A stretch of DNA of 64,000 nucleotides from Paenisporosarcina indica (GCF_001939075.1 NZ_MPTA01000006.1:124001-188000); one strand, 5' to 3'. Shown: positions 1-10,310, numbered from the stretch's first letter. The notes: generated by a model not told the origin, from the sequence alone. Translations and numbers: made by a program.

Positions 1-337
1 GTGTTTCTTTGTAACGTCTTACAAGTGTTTCGTCGTCTGCTTCTAAAAACAAAATCTTTGGTGAAACGTCACTTTTTTTGCCCAGATCGTCTAGAGCACC
101 AATCAAAGAATCAAATAAATCGCCACCGCGCATATCCATAACTGCGGCAATTCGGTTCATATTTTTTCCCGACTCTCTCATCAACTTTAAAAACGTCATT
201 AATAGAGCAGGCGGCAAGTTATCGATACAGAAAAACCCGAGATCCTCGAAACTTTGAATGGCTACTGTTTTCCCAGCTCCTGACATGCCGGTAATAATAA
301 CAAATTCCGAATCTTGAGTTCTTTGTGTTTCCATCAT
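1..337 (-). CDS. rapZ: RNase adapter protein RapZ, N-terminal part (cut by window edge)
   Basis: This is the N-terminal ~112 residues of the RapZ/YvcJ P-loop family, which binds nucleotides and, in B. subtilis, influences competence; in enterics RapZ controls GlmZ RNA decay. The Walker A motif GMSGAGKT is at residues 17-24, followed by the family stretch FCIDNLPP. Two ATG codons are adjacent (335-337 and 332-334); the first overlaps the stop of the upstream Nudix gene as ATGA, so the two are translationally coupled. The order yvcI-rapZ is the one in B. subtilis. The C-terminal two thirds lie outside the window. Confidence 0.93.
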   Translation of the reverse strand, partial: MMETQRTQDSEFVIITGMSGAGKTVAIQSFEDLGFFCIDNLPPALLMTFLKLMRESGKNMNRIAAVMDMRGGDLFDSLIGALDDLGKKSDVSPKILFLEADDETLVRRYKET

Positions 338-810
338 TGTTTCTCTCCCTCATATGACACTTGGATTTCTTCTTTAATTAACTCAAAATCTGAGGTGTAT
401 ACAAATGTCCCATATTGAACTCCACTACCTGTGACTGCATATTGCAAATTTGTGCGATCGCCTTCTGCCATTGGCAAATGGACCAAAGATTCCACTGGGT
501 GCCATTCTAAGACACCTTCAGTTGTTATGTCAAAGGGAATTCCTTCTAAATCATGGGCGACAAACGTAAATAGCATCCACTCATTCTTTACTTGTTCTTC
601 GTCAAGAACAACCATGGTATAAACACCTTTTAAATGAGGATTGATCGGCGTTGTATTTGTTTCTTCGGAAAATTCACGAATGGCTGCTTGATAAATAGAC
701 TCACCCGGCTCCATTTTTCCACCAGGTGCTACATACCAATCTCTACGTGGTTTCTTCAACAAAAGGACTTGATTATCTTTTAATACGATTAAGTTTGCTA
801 TACGTTGCAC
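334..810 (-). CDS. yvcI: Nudix hydrolase (YvcI-like)
   Basis: A 158-aa Nudix protein, expected to hydrolyse nucleoside diphosphates linked to another moiety. The Nudix box runs over residues 31-53: GKMEPGE, seven residues, then REFSEE; Asn replaces the usual Gly after the EE pair. The start is GTG at 810, with GGAG eight bases upstream. It lies between trxB and rapZ as yvcI does in B. subtilis and overlaps rapZ by four bases. Substrate cannot be told from sequence; 8-oxo-dGTP-type and other substrates are possible. Confidence 0.88.
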   Translation of the reverse strand: MQRIANLIVLKDNQVLLLKKPRRDWYVAPGGKMEPGESIYQAAIREFSEETNTTPINPHLKGVYTMVVLDEEQVKNEWMLFTFVAHDLEGIPFDITTEGVLEWHPVESLVHLPMAEGDRTNLQYAVTGSGVQYGTFVYTSDFELIKEEIQVSYEGEKQ

Positions 811-1020
811 ATTCTACACTCCACATCCATGTAAACTCACTAGGTCTATTATACAACTTAGAAGGTCAGCATATCAAAAAAAGTGTAGCAATATCACACT
901 CATAAGACTAAACGTTGTTTGCAAAGAAATTGCCTTCTTAAATTCTAAATAGTTATTAATCAAATAAGGGTTTATACACTCTGTTTCTTTATCGCGCATT
1001 TGCGCTACCGCTGGCTCCAG

Positions 1021-1094
1021 GTGAGCCAACATGTAAGAAGAGCACATACTAGTGGGTCACATTCTTCATGCCCCTGCGCAAGCTCGTCGCAGAA
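1021..1094 (+). repeat. Dispersed intergenic repeat, copy 1 (partner at 58828)
   Basis: The stretch contains TGAGCC, ACATGT, GAAG, CACATACT, GTGGGTC and CATTCTTCA in the same order and spacing as positions 58828-58885. It runs on into CCTGCGCAAGCTCGTCGCAG, which closely matches the 28-bp tandem unit at 39342 (CTGCG...CTCGTCGCAG). It sits in the 493-base gap between yvcI and trxB, which holds no convincing gene. Function is unknown. Confidence 0.6.
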
Positions 1095-1163
1095 AAGCTG
1101 TGCTCTTGCGGCAATGCGCTCTCATTCTTAAATGCCATCAGCAAGTTTTTTAACATAGTCTAC

Positions 1164-1204
1164 AAAAAAAGGCTGCTACGTCGATTTTCATCGCGCAACA
1201 GCCT
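1164..1204 (-). terminator. Rho-independent terminator of trxB
   Basis: Read on the minus strand, GGCTG...CGAT, loop GAAA, ATCG...CAGCC is followed by seven Ts. It lies 100 bases after the trxB stop and before the next gene. Confidence 0.75.
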
Positions 1205-1303
1205 GTCAAAATATTGCTATAAAAAAGGGGGTCAATTTACTATCTTTAATATACATCATCATTATTGCAATGGTGTTACAGATGGATTAAAGAAAGATTA
1301 AAA

Positions 1304-2284
<981 letters not shown>

Positions 2285-2328
2285 TCACAAATCGTATAAG
2301 ATTCGTGCAATCCATACAACTTTTATGC

Positions 2329-3855
2329 TTACGCGTCAAATAACGGCAAAAATTGCATAAGTTCATTTATATACTTTGTGATTGTTGGCGTTGTAATTTT
2401 ATACTGCTCTGACAATGCTTTTTTAGTAATTCCTCGAGAACGAGATGATTGGTACATAAAGTCTGCCGCAGCTGCGAGTGCTTTCGGATTCTTAAATACA
2501 TACCCTTTATCAATTGCTCGTTCCATCAAAACAAACCACATTTGATATAAAGAAGACTCATCAATCGTTACAGGATGATTTTTCTCATACAATTCTTCCG
2601 TTGCATCAACTGCTCGCATAAAAGAACGTTCCTCTAAATGTATCGTTTCGAATTCGTGTCCAAGTGAATGAGCAAGTAACCATTTTTCCATGATTGAATA
2701 CGTTTCAACATTTACCCATTCAGGATGAGCTAATATTTCTTGTTTATGAGCCGTCTTTCCAAGTAAGAATAAACCAAACATACGCTCACTACGATACGCA
2801 TTTTCAAGTTTTTCAACGATAAAGTCACGATTATGCTCCATGCCACTTAACGAAATGCCTTCCTTTTGACCAGCCCATGGTTCAAGTCCATCTTTATCTG
2901 GAGCAATTTGAATCAATAATTTCCATGTCTGACGTGCAACTTGTTCATGACCCGAAAAATAAGCAGAATGAGATAACCAAAAATAAAACCCTGGGTCGCC
3001 TTCATAGCCTCGTTTTTGCAATGAACGCAACCACTTATATGCATCTTCATAGTGCCCCACTAAAGCAAAAGTGGCACCTAATTTATAGCGATGTTCCAAC
3101 ATATAAGGTTGGATTTTGCTCAATAGTTTTATTAAATATTCCAGTTCTTTCTCATTTTTTTCATAATAATGAACAACGGCTAAATTACATAAGGCATGCA
3201 GATTGCCCGTATTATTTTCTAGCACTTGATACAATAAAGCTTTTGATTGATCTACTTCTCCGATATAGAAATAAGCTAATGCTAGGTTATTATAGGCAGC
3301 CCAAAAATCCGGGTTTTCTTCCACTAACGTTTCCAACACTTCGATGGCTTTTTCAAAGTTTCCTTCTTCCATCATGCGTCGTGCTTTTTCTTGAATCGTC
3401 AAAATTTCACTGCCAATATCACTTGATTCAAACAGTGGCCAATCTTCTTGTTCAGAGAAATCAATGATTTCCATCGCTTCTTCTGCATATACACCACTTA
3501 TATCTAGTTCTACATACTTTTTCGCGAATTTTCGCGCATCTGCTAAAAACCCAAGATGTGCATTGACTTCAGCTAAGAAAAAGATAACTTCTGTTTCATT
3601 TGGATCAAGACTATGTGCACTATGCAATAATTCAAGTGCATGGTCGTATTTTTCTTCTTCCATTTCCACAATGGCGTACTGCATTAAAATAAGCGGATCA
3701 TCTGGACTCAGTTCCGCTGCACGTCTCAAATATTTATTTGCCTTGTCAAACTGCTCCCGATTAAGAGCTTTCACTGCTTTTTGATAATAATATTCGCCTG
3801 TTGGTACAAAAGAGACGATATTAGTATTTGCTTGTTTTATGTGTTTTTTCTCCAA
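2329..3855 (-). CDS. yvcD: Tetratricopeptide-repeat protein (YvcD-like)
   Basis: A 508-aa cytoplasmic protein built of TPR helices. Clear units are seen at about residues 17-120 and 160-300, for example a unit reading AIEVLETLVEENPDFWAAYN. The last ~60 residues (ALAAAADFMYQSS...KKALSEQYKITTPTITKYI) look like a winged or simple helix-turn-helix, a feature I associate with YvcD homologues. The start is TTG at 3855 with GGAGG seven bases upstream; no ATG fits. It lies 74 bases upstream of trxB and is probably cotranscribed. Biochemical role is unknown; TPRs imply protein-protein contact. Confidence 0.82.
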   Translation of the reverse strand: MEKKHIKQANTNIVSFVPTGEYYYQKAVKALNREQFDKANKYLRRAAELSPDDPLILMQYAIVEMEEEKYDHALELLHSAHSLDPNETEVIFFLAEVNAHLGFLADARKFAKKYVELDISGVYAEEAMEIIDFSEQEDWPLFESSDIGSEILTIQEKARRMMEEGNFEKAIEVLETLVEENPDFWAAYNNLALAYFYIGEVDQSKALLYQVLENNTGNLHALCNLAVVHYYEKNEKELEYLIKLLSKIQPYMLEHRYKLGATFALVGHYEDAYKWLRSLQKRGYEGDPGFYFWLSHSAYFSGHEQVARQTWKLLIQIAPDKDGLEPWAGQKEGISLSGMEHNRDFIVEKLENAYRSERMFGLFLLGKTAHKQEILAHPEWVNVETYSIMEKWLLAHSLGHEFETIHLEERSFMRAVDATEELYEKNHPVTIDESSLYQMWFVLMERAIDKGYVFKNPKALAAAADFMYQSSRSRGITKKALSEQYKITTPTITKYINELMQFLPLFDA

Positions 3856-4027
3856 TTAATGCCTCCGAAAAAATAAAAAGGAACACACGATGTCCCTTTT
3901 CAGTATCTTCCTATTATACCACAGAGAATTAAGTTTTACTCTCATGCCTTTTTTGTAGTACTACTATCACATCATCTTCAATAACATCCCAGGAAGACTC
4001 GTTAGTTATCTGTAAACACTTTACTGA

Positions 4028-4190
4028 GTGATTTTTCTGCCTGGCTTCTCGCGGGACGCATCCACAAAGCGCCGAAGCGTGAATTATAGGGAATACTTAG
4101 TTCAGTCTATACTGGTGAAATTTTCAGTGACTTCTATATAGGGTAGGACTAGCTTAGAACACTGGGTTCGTGGGAGAGTCCCAAATTTTA
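4028..4190. repeat. ~165-bp dispersed repeat, copy 1 (partner at 25704)
   Basis: This matches 25704-25860 over nearly its whole length: CTGCCTGGCTTCTCGCGGGA, GCATCCACAAAGCGCCG, GGGAATACTTA, CAGTCT, GTAGGA, GCACTGG/ACACTGG and CTCAAATTT/CCCAAATTT occur in the same order. The 386-base gap between yvoF and the TPR gene otherwise holds only terminator hairpins. No coding frame is conserved between copies. Confidence 0.75.
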
Positions 4191-4202
4191 TACTTTTTTA
4201 TA

Positions 4203-4241
4203 AAAAAACTCACGAAGTGAGTCACTTCGTGAGTTCGTTTT
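4203..4241. terminator. Bidirectional-looking terminator after yvoF
   Basis: A near-perfect hairpin (CTCACGAAGTGA / TCACTTCGTGAG) flanked by A-run and T-run on both sides abuts the yvoF stop codon. Confidence 0.85.
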
Positions 4242-4754
4242 TTATTGATTCAGACGACGTTTTGCCATTTCTTCAGCTGTGTATATGATTTTCATCGGGT
4301 TTCCTCCAACGAAACTTCCTGCTGGGACATCTTTATGTACGAGAGTTGCAGCTGATACAATTGCTTCGTCCCCAATATGAACTCCCGGTAAAATCGTGGA
4401 GTTTGCACCGATTAACACTCGGTCGCCAATCACGACGTCCCCAATTCGGTATTCATTTATTAAATATTCATGTGCTAAAAGTGTGGTGTTGTAGCCGATA
4501 ATTGAATTTTTGCCAATTGTAATTCTTTCTGGAAACATCACATCGGGCATGACCATTAGTGCGAAGGATGTTGCTTCACCAATGTTCATATGTAAGAAAC
4601 GGCTGTACAAAAAGTTCTTAAACGGTAATGATGGGCTATATCTGCCGAGTTGAATTACGACAAAATTCTTCATGACTTTCCAAAACGGCACGGTCTTGTA
4701 TATATGCCACAACGAATTTGCCCCTTCTACAGGATACCGCTCTGTTTTTCTCAT
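4242..4754 (-). CDS. yvoF: Hexapeptide-repeat acyltransferase (YvoF-like)
   Basis: A 170-aa left-handed beta-helix acyltransferase of the maa/nodL/xenobiotic class. Imperfect hexapeptides run from about residue 70 to 150 (VIGDRVLIGANSTILPGVHIGDEAIV and the nearby GKNSIIGYNTTLLAHE with a probable catalytic His). Its ATG overlaps the ppaX stop as ATGA, and it is the last gene of the hprK-lgt-yvoD-ppaX-yvoF operon, an order shared with B. subtilis. The acceptor is unknown. Confidence 0.88.
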   Translation of the reverse strand: MRKTERYPVEGANSLWHIYKTVPFWKVMKNFVVIQLGRYSPSLPFKNFLYSRFLHMNIGEATSFALMVMPDVMFPERITIGKNSIIGYNTTLLAHEYLINEYRIGDVVIGDRVLIGANSTILPGVHIGDEAIVSAATLVHKDVPAGSFVGGNPMKIIYTAEEMAKRRLNQ

Positions 4755-5407
4755 GAATGATAACCATCCACAATTTCAAGAAGTTCAGATACATGTTGCA
4801 ACATATAATCCGGATTAAATGTGGCCAAAAATGTTTCACCTTTCGCACTCCATGCTACGCCTGCTGTGCGAACTCCCGCATTCTGACCACCTTCTATATC
4901 ATGTGAATTATCACCAATCATAAGCGATTCTTCTTTGCTAGATCCCAAACGTTTTAATGCAAGTAGAATCGGTTCTGGATCTGGTTTTGGATTGGTTACA
5001 TCATCAAGTGCAATGACAATTTCGAAAATACCCTCGATGCCCATCAACTTCAAACCTTGTTGAATAACATCTTGTCTTTTCGTTGAAACAATCGCCATTT
5101 TGATTCCGCGTGCTTTAAGTATTCGAAGAGTTTCTGTTACACCATCAAATTCAACTGCCATTTGATCATGCATTTCCATATTAAAAGCACGATATTCAAG
5201 GATCAACTCTTCCGTCAAAGTCTCATCTATACTATCAAATGTTTGCTTCAGAGATGGACCTATAAAATGCAGTGCATCCTCTCTAGTAAAACGCCCTGGA
5301 TAGCGTTTTCCTAAAACACTTAAAAAAGTTTGGATGATGAGCTCATTTGTATCCAGCAACGTTCCATCAAAATCGAAAAGTAGTGTAGTAATAGGTTCTG
5401 TTTTCAT
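4751..5407 (-). CDS. ppaX: Pyrophosphatase PpaX (HAD family)
   Basis: A 218-aa haloacid-dehalogenase-fold enzyme. In B. subtilis PpaX hydrolyses the pyrophosphate released when HPr kinase/phosphorylase dephosphorylates P-Ser-HPr. HAD motif I is DFDGTLLDTNE near residues 12-22, motif II is the STKR region near 110, and the motif III/IV region is MIGDNSHDIEGGQNAG near 165-180. It overlaps both neighbours by four bases (ATGA), which indicates tight coupling. Presence with hprK in the same operon supports the specific assignment. Confidence 0.92.
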   Translation of the reverse strand: MKTEPITTLLFDFDGTLLDTNELIIQTFLSVLGKRYPGRFTREDALHFIGPSLKQTFDSIDETLTEELILEYRAFNMEMHDQMAVEFDGVTETLRILKARGIKMAIVSTKRQDVIQQGLKLMGIEGIFEIVIALDDVTNPKPDPEPILLALKRLGSSKEESLMIGDNSHDIEGGQNAGVRTAGVAWSAKGETFLATFNPDYMLQHVSELLEIVDGYHS

Positions 5408-6342
5408 TGTGCGAGCAATTCCTTCCTTTTCGTTTGTTCAGTCCGTCTCCAAATTGCAGCTATAATAATCGTTAATACGAAGGCGATTCCGAGCCTTAAT
5501 AATAATAATGGCCAGATTGGGATTCCGAGTGGGATAAAAATAAGGGTATCTTCTACTACTGCGTGACAGGCTACTAAGAAGATAAAGACCAGTGTTGCAT
5601 CTTTTTTGCTGACACCATCCTCTTGTACGGCTTGAATCATGACCCCCGCCCCAATTGCTAAGCCGATTACCAACCCCGAAACTAGCGTCATCGAGGCATT
5701 CGGTGCAATCCCTAATACTTTTGTAAAGGGTGCGATTTTTTGTGAAAATTTTTGCAAGTACAGTTTGTCTTTCAAATATTGGATAATAATCATAAGCGGG
5801 ATGACAATCATCGCAAGTTGTAAGACACCAAAGCTTGCTTTTTGAAGACCCAGTAAAGTGATTTCCAACCATCCTTCTGGTATTGCGGCTGCTTTTGGAG
5901 CCATCCCGTATTGAGCGATCTCTGAACCACCCGACCAGACAAGATTAATGACAATGGCAGAGATGGCAGCTAGCCCGAAACGAACAAGTAAGACAACCCA
6001 TAATTTAACGCCAACTTTTAAGGCAACGGTCGTTTCGATAAAAATATTGTGTGAAAACGACAACATGACTGCGATGATAAAGACTTCTTTTACCGTCAAT
6101 TCTAATGATAGAATTCCGGCAATTCCGGCATACAGATTGAGGGCATTCCCTAATACTAACGGAATGGCCGCGTCTCCTCTCAGACCAAATATCCCCATAA
6201 CCGGTGAAACTAAATCAATAATCCACGGCAAAACTGGCGTATATTGTAATATAACGATGAGCACAGTAATCGGAAAAATAAATTTACTTAAGGTCCATGT
6301 AGTTTTCAGACCAGCAAAGAATCCATTTTTTAAAATAGTCAT
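5404..6342 (-). CDS. yvoD: Nucleoside-recognition-domain membrane protein (YvoD-like)
   Basis: A ~312-aa integral membrane protein with about eight hydrophobic segments and two repeated 'gate'-like halves typical of nucleoside-recognition/spore-maturation SpmA-SpmB-like proteins. The chosen start is the ATG at 6342, with AAGGAAG eight bases upstream and close behind the lgt stop; a GTG three codons earlier is possible. It sits between lgt and ppaX as in B. subtilis. The transported or sensed molecule is unknown. Confidence 0.8.
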   Translation of the reverse strand: MTILKNGFFAGLKTTWTLSKFIFPITVLIVILQYTPVLPWIIDLVSPVMGIFGLRGDAAIPLVLGNALNLYAGIAGILSLELTVKEVFIIAVMLSFSHNIFIETTVALKVGVKLWVVLLVRFGLAAISAIVINLVWSGGSEIAQYGMAPKAAAIPEGWLEITLLGLQKASFGVLQLAMIVIPLMIIIQYLKDKLYLQKFSQKIAPFTKVLGIAPNASMTLVSGLVIGLAIGAGVMIQAVQEDGVSKKDATLVFIFLVACHAVVEDTLIFIPLGIPIWPLLLLRLGIAFVLTIIIAAIWRRTEQTKRKELLAQ

Positions 6343-6359
6343 ATCCACCACTTCCTTCC

Positions 6360-7172
6360 TTATGCGTCTAAATAACGCACAGGATCTTTAGTTTTCACGC
6401 GGCGATAAACAATCACACTGACTGCCACTACGATACCGATAACCGATACGACTTGAGCTGTACGAACTTCACCAAATAAATACAAACTGTCCGTGCGCAT
6501 GCTTTCTATAAAGAATCTTCCAAATGAATACCAAATGATGTAAAACATCAACATTTCTCCACGAATCAAATTCACACGACGCAACAAGATTAAGATAATT
6601 ACACCTGTAAAATTCCACACCGATTCATATAAAAACGTAGGATGATAATAAGTCCCATCGATTCTCATTTGATTAATAATCCAGTCTGGTAAAAACATAT
6701 TTTCTAAAAAAGCCCGAGATACCGGACCTCCATGTGCTTCTTGGTTCATAAAGTTACCCCAGCGTCCGATCGTTTGCCCAATCAATAGACTAGGTGCTAC
6801 TACATCTGCCACTTTTAAAAATGATACTTTTCGTTTTCTTGTAAATACATAAGCTGTAATAAATGAAGCGATTAATGCCCCATGTATGGCCAGTCCGCCT
6901 TCCCATACTTGAAGGATTCTACCAGGACTTCCAGCGTAACGATCCCATTCAGAGAAAACATAATATAGACGTGCTCCTAGTATGGCGAGTGGTACAGCCC
7001 AAATTAATAAATCAGTTAAAAATTCCGGATGAAATCCTCGTTTTACCATTTCACGTTGTGCGACAATAAACGCCAGTACGATCCCAAATGCGATAATGAC
7101 CCCGTACCATCGAACATCAATTGGTCCAATAGAAATCGCGATTGGATCTATAGCTCCTAGCAAAAAACTCAT
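6360..7172 (-). CDS. lgt: Prolipoprotein diacylglyceryl transferase
   Basis: A 270-aa membrane enzyme that moves diacylglycerol from phosphatidylglycerol to the lipobox cysteine of prolipoproteins. Seven hydrophobic segments are visible. The Lgt signature GRWGNFMNQEAHGGPVS lies near residues 135-150, with DVRWYG near the N-terminus and HPTFLYES further on. The ATG at 7172 (AAGGGG nine bases before) gives MSFLLGAIDPIA, which aligns with family N-termini; an upstream in-frame GTG at 7199 is less likely. Clients in this window include the lipoproteins at 18020 and 59086. Confidence 0.95.
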   Translation of the reverse strand: MSFLLGAIDPIAISIGPIDVRWYGVIIAFGIVLAFIVAQREMVKRGFHPEFLTDLLIWAVPLAILGARLYYVFSEWDRYAGSPGRILQVWEGGLAIHGALIASFITAYVFTRKRKVSFLKVADVVAPSLLIGQTIGRWGNFMNQEAHGGPVSRAFLENMFLPDWIINQMRIDGTYYHPTFLYESVWNFTGVIILILLRRVNLIRGEMLMFYIIWYSFGRFFIESMRTDSLYLFGEVRTAQVVSVIGIVVAVSVIVYRRVKTKDPVRYLDA

Positions 7173-7201
7173 ATCGTATACCCCTTCCATACTTCCCACT
7201 T

Positions 7202-8137
7202 TTAATATGTAGCGTCTCCATTTTGACTAATGACATCATTTAAACGATTTGAAAATTCCTCCGCGGCATTCACACCCATTCGTTTTAACCTATAGTTCAT
7301 GGACGCCACCTCTAAAATAACGGAAAGATTTCGACCAGGTCGAACTGGAATTGTTAACTTGGTTAACTCTGTATCAATGATTTTCATTTTTTCTTCTTCC
7401 AGGCCAAGACGATCATACGTTTTGCCAGCATCCCAAATTTCCAATTCGATTACTAGTGAAATTCGCTTGAAACTTCTGATTGCACTTGCCCCAAACAAGG
7501 TCATGATATCAATTATGCCAAGACCTCGGATTTCGAGTAAGTGCTCGATGAGTTTCGGTGCGTTTCCAATCAGCGTATTTTCGGCTTCTTGTCTAATTTC
7601 CACGCAATCGTCCGCCACTAATCGATGACCTCTTTTCACAAGATCCAGCGCGGTCTCACTCTTACCAACCCCACTTTTCCCTGTGATTAATACCCCAACC
7701 CCATAAATGTCCACGAGCACGCCATGCACAGCCGTAGTTGGTGCCAGTTTACTCTCAAGAAAGTTGGTCAGTAAACTAGAAAAACGAGTGGTTGCCATAT
7801 TTGTGCTCATTACAGGAACATGTTCCTCATTAGACGCAATTCTCAATTCTTCCGGTACTTTCACGCCATGCGAAACAATGACTACAGGTGTATCCGCTGT
7901 ACATAATTTTTTCATGCGTTCTTTTCGTTCATGTGGAAGTAACATATCGAAGAAAGATAGTTCCGTTTTACCCAGTAATTGCACTCGGTTTGCTGGGTAG
8001 TGTGTAAAATAGCCAGCCATTTCTAAACCTGGACGTGAAATATCACTGACCGCTATATGACGTCCAATTCCTTCTTGACCACTGATCAATTTTAAATTGA
8101 ACATTTCCATTACATCTTTTGCTGTTACTGACACCAT
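7202..8137 (-). CDS. hprK: HPr kinase/phosphorylase
   Basis: A 311-aa bifunctional enzyme that phosphorylates HPr (and Crh) on Ser46 in response to fructose-1,6-bisphosphate and reverses this with phosphate, the switch for CcpA-dependent catabolite control. An N-terminal DRTGG-like half is followed by the C-terminal kinase domain with Walker A GKSGVGKS at 153-160 and the HprK signature [10 protein letters not shown] near 203-212. It is the first gene of the operon with lgt-yvoD-ppaX-yvoF; the ATG has a GAAGGA/GAG-rich leader. Confidence 0.96.
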   Translation of the reverse strand: MVSVTAKDVMEMFNLKLISGQEGIGRHIAVSDISRPGLEMAGYFTHYPANRVQLLGKTELSFFDMLLPHERKERMKKLCTADTPVVIVSHGVKVPEELRIASNEEHVPVMSTNMATTRFSSLLTNFLESKLAPTTAVHGVLVDIYGVGVLITGKSGVGKSETALDLVKRGHRLVADDCVEIRQEAENTLIGNAPKLIEHLLEIRGLGIIDIMTLFGASAIRSFKRISLVIELEIWDAGKTYDRLGLEEEKMKIIDTELTKLTIPVRPGRNLSVILEVASMNYRLKRMGVNAAEEFSNRLNDVISQNGDATY

Positions 8138-8209
8138 AGAACCACTCGCTTCCTTCGAAAATCGAATTATTTGCTATGCCTTTCATTTTAGCACGCAAAA
8201 AGAAATGCG

Positions 8210-8320
8210 CAAAGTGCCAATCTAGCTCGACTCCGGCGCTGGAAGGATGAAAGGCGAATACAAAACCTCGCCTTTCTGACCCCATGAAGGGGCCCGCGAG
8301 CTGGCACTTGGAGCTGGACA
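8210..8320 (+). repeat. Structured ~115-nt dispersed repeat, copy A
   Basis: Outer arms are AAGTGCC (8212-8218) and GGCACTT (8303-8309). TCTAGCTC (8221-8228) can pair with GAGCTGGA (8311-8318) using a G-U pair. The inner hairpin is AAAGGCGA (8250-8257) / TCGCCTTT (8268-8275), and a second small hairpin is CCCC/GGGG (8280-8292). It lies in the divergent gap between hprK and the amidase gene. The same architecture with different bases recurs at 15331, 39225 (reverse) and 52083 (reverse); a shortened copy is at 25162 and a fragment at 43868. Confidence 0.82.
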
Positions 8321-8406
8321 CTAAGGAAGAAAAGAAAGATTTTCTCACGAGGTTGTCGCTTTTCCTTTTCTTTTTTTCTATGTGATGCTTAGGAGGGATG
8401 ATTAGG

Positions 8407-8949
8407 ATGAAAATTATGATTGATGCAGGTCATGGACCCAATACCGCTGGTAAAAGATCACCGGATGGTACATTGCGAGAATTTATGTTCAATGAAGGCG
8501 TTGCTATTCGGCTCAAGAAGCTTTTATTAGCTGATGGATTCACGACTATTTTTTCACATGACAACACACGTGATGTATCACTTTCTGAGAGGGTTTTGCT
8601 CGCAAACAGAGAAAAAGTTGATGCTTTTGTTTCGATACATGCCAATGCGTATGGAACTACTTGGAATGATGCACATGGCATTGAAACCTATACAAGTTTG
8701 CAAGCTAGTGATACTTCCATAAAAATAGCAATTTGTATTCAGCAAGCATTGATCCTTCGAACAGGTGGGAAAAGCAGAGGAGTTAAAAAGGCAGACTTTG
8801 CAGTGCTTTTGGAAACGAAAATGCCTGCCGTTTTAGTCGAATGTGGATTCATGACAAATAAAAAGGAAGCAAATTTATTGAAAAGTACTAACTATCAACT
8901 GCAATGTGCCCAAGCAATTTACTTTGGTTTGTTGAGTTCGCTTAAGTAA
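8407..8949 (+). CDS. N-acetylmuramoyl-L-alanine amidase (Amidase_3)
   Basis: A 180-aa single-domain zinc amidase that cleaves the bond between MurNAc and L-Ala in peptidoglycan. Visible residues are the zinc ligands H9 (DAGHG), E24 and H78 (SIHANA) and the catalytic E145 in VECGFMTN. There is no signal peptide, SH3 or LysM domain, so it resembles minimal endolysins or CwlD-like cores without export signal. The start at 8407 is ten bases after AGGAGG; the ATG at 8398 is only one base from that site. It occupies the place where B. subtilis has yvlC-yvlD between hprK and yvlB. Confidence 0.88.
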   Translation: MKIMIDAGHGPNTAGKRSPDGTLREFMFNEGVAIRLKKLLLADGFTTIFSHDNTRDVSLSERVLLANREKVDAFVSIHANAYGTTWNDAHGIETYTSLQASDTSIKIAICIQQALILRTGGKSRGVKKADFAVLLETKMPAVLVECGFMTNKKEANLLKSTNYQLQCAQAIYFGLLSSLK

Positions 8950-8983
8950 ATCCATTCATTAAATAAACATAGCTTAACATATG

Positions 8984-9026
8984 AAAAATCCCCAAATCGG
9001 TTAGTACATCGATTCGGGGATTTTTC
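8984..9026. terminator. Convergent bidirectional terminator
   Basis: AAAAATCCCCAAATCG / CGATTCGGGGATTTTT, loop ten bases, between the plus-strand amidase gene and the minus-strand yvlB-like gene. Confidence 0.88.
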
Positions 9027-9056
9027 ACTTATGTTGGTTCAATCATATTGCATTGA

Positions 9057-10232
9057 TTAATCAGCCGTTGTGTATCTCACTAATACGGATCCCGTTTTTG
9101 CTTCGCCTCTTACATACAAAGGAGCTGCCACGGAGTCAGCGATATCTTTTGTAAATCGAATGCTTTTTTGCAAGAAGTGATCTTGCTCGTTCATACGCGT
9201 TACATCAGGTAGTGCCACATCCATTTTACCAAAGTTCGATGTTACTTCTCCTTGAAGCGGAACATTTGAGGGAACGTATATTTCTACAGCTCCAGCAACC
9301 GCACGACCTTCAATTTTACGAGCTTGTTGATTTTTCGTCGTTAACACAACATGACCATTAACCGAATGTGCATTGATTTCTTTCAAATGACCGTCGATGT
9401 AAATACGTCCATTCATTGTTTCTGCATCAATTTTATTTCCTTTTACATCGTTTACATGTATGGCACCATTCGCAGCTTGGATATCACCATCTTCAAATTG
9501 CACATCTTTCAGTTCAATTTTACCGTTCGAGGTTTTAACTTTTAGACGATCTACCTCTAAATGATTTCCAGTAAATGCTCCATTAAATAATCGAATGGAC
9601 ATAGAATTGTAAACTTGTTTTGGTACATATAGAACAACATTTACGGAAGTTGTCTTTAAATCACTAATTATCCTTAATCTTTGTTGGTCTATGACAAATA
9701 CAAATTTATCAAAGAACTCTTTCTTAGCTTCTTCTTCTGATGTCGAACGATATACTTTCACATGACACTCAACTCTTACTTGATTGTCTTGTGAAGGATA
9801 AATTTCAATTTTCCCATTTGTAAGATCTGCAGAAATATCACTAAAATCTACCCCATCTTTTGTAAAGGTATGATGGAATTGAATCGGTTCACCGAATGGC
9901 ATATCCAAATCAAATGATTTCATTTTGCCTACTGCTGATTGCATAAATTGCATGAAACGCTCACCAAACTGTGAAAAGTCATTTTTTATATCTTCCATAA
10001 AATCGTCTGCTTGAGAAGGATCAATTTTCTTGTTTGTAGTTTCTGTATAAGTATGTGTAGGCTTAGTTTCCGGTTCAAACGGTGTTAATGTAGGCTGACT
10101 CTGTGTAGAACTAGATGTTGCACTTTGTTTAACTTCTCCATTGCCTAATGCCTCAAGCAATATCAATGCCTCTTGTGCAGAAATCGTCCCTTTTTCAACG
10201 GAATCTAAAATGCGTTTACGTTCATCTTGCAT
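9057..10232 (-). CDS. yvlB: YvlB-like DUF4097 beta-strand repeat protein
   Basis: A ~391-aa protein. The first ~35 residues form the short helical SHOCT-like/YvlB N-terminal segment (RKRILDSVEKGTISAQEALILLEALG), followed by a Gln/Thr/Pro-rich linker. From about residue 125 it becomes a right-handed beta-strand repeat region (LKVKTSNGKIEL, IQAANGAIHV, AETMNGRIYI, INAHSVNGHVVL) typical of DUF4097. There is no signal peptide or membrane helix. The ATG at 10232 has AAGGAGG eight bases upstream; an in-frame start six codons earlier is less likely. In B. subtilis yvlABCD lies next to uvrAB and responds to envelope stress; here only yvlB is present. Confidence 0.85.
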   Translation of the reverse strand: MQDERKRILDSVEKGTISAQEALILLEALGNGEVKQSATSSSTQSQPTLTPFEPETKPTHTYTETTNKKIDPSQADDFMEDIKNDFSQFGERFMQFMQSAVGKMKSFDLDMPFGEPIQFHHTFTKDGVDFSDISADLTNGKIEIYPSQDNQVRVECHVKVYRSTSEEEAKKEFFDKFVFVIDQQRLRIISDLKTTSVNVVLYVPKQVYNSMSIRLFNGAFTGNHLEVDRLKVKTSNGKIELKDVQFEDGDIQAANGAIHVNDVKGNKIDAETMNGRIYIDGHLKEINAHSVNGHVVLTTKNQQARKIEGRAVAGAVEIYVPSNVPLQGEVTSNFGKMDVALPDVTRMNEQDHFLQKSIRFTKDIADSVAAPLYVRGEAKTGSVLVRYTTAD

Positions 10233-10310
10233 ATCGTTGGCCTCCTTCAAAGCCGCTTTGCGCGGAACTTTGTTCTTCCCTTATACATACGGTTCACAAT
10301 CAAAAAGGTT

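Noticed and set aside
1068-1301. A 77-codon plus-strand frame upstream of trxB
   Set aside because: No ribosome site; it runs through a dispersed repeat and the trxB terminator.
2877-3467. A 196-codon open frame on the plus strand inside the TPR gene
   Set aside because: It is antisense to a well-supported gene, lacks a ribosome site and encodes no recognisable protein.
8043-8348. A 101-codon minus-strand frame over the hprK start and repeat copy A
   Set aside because: It consists of hprK out-of-frame sequence and the repeat; similar frames appear over other copies of the repeat and are shadows of it.
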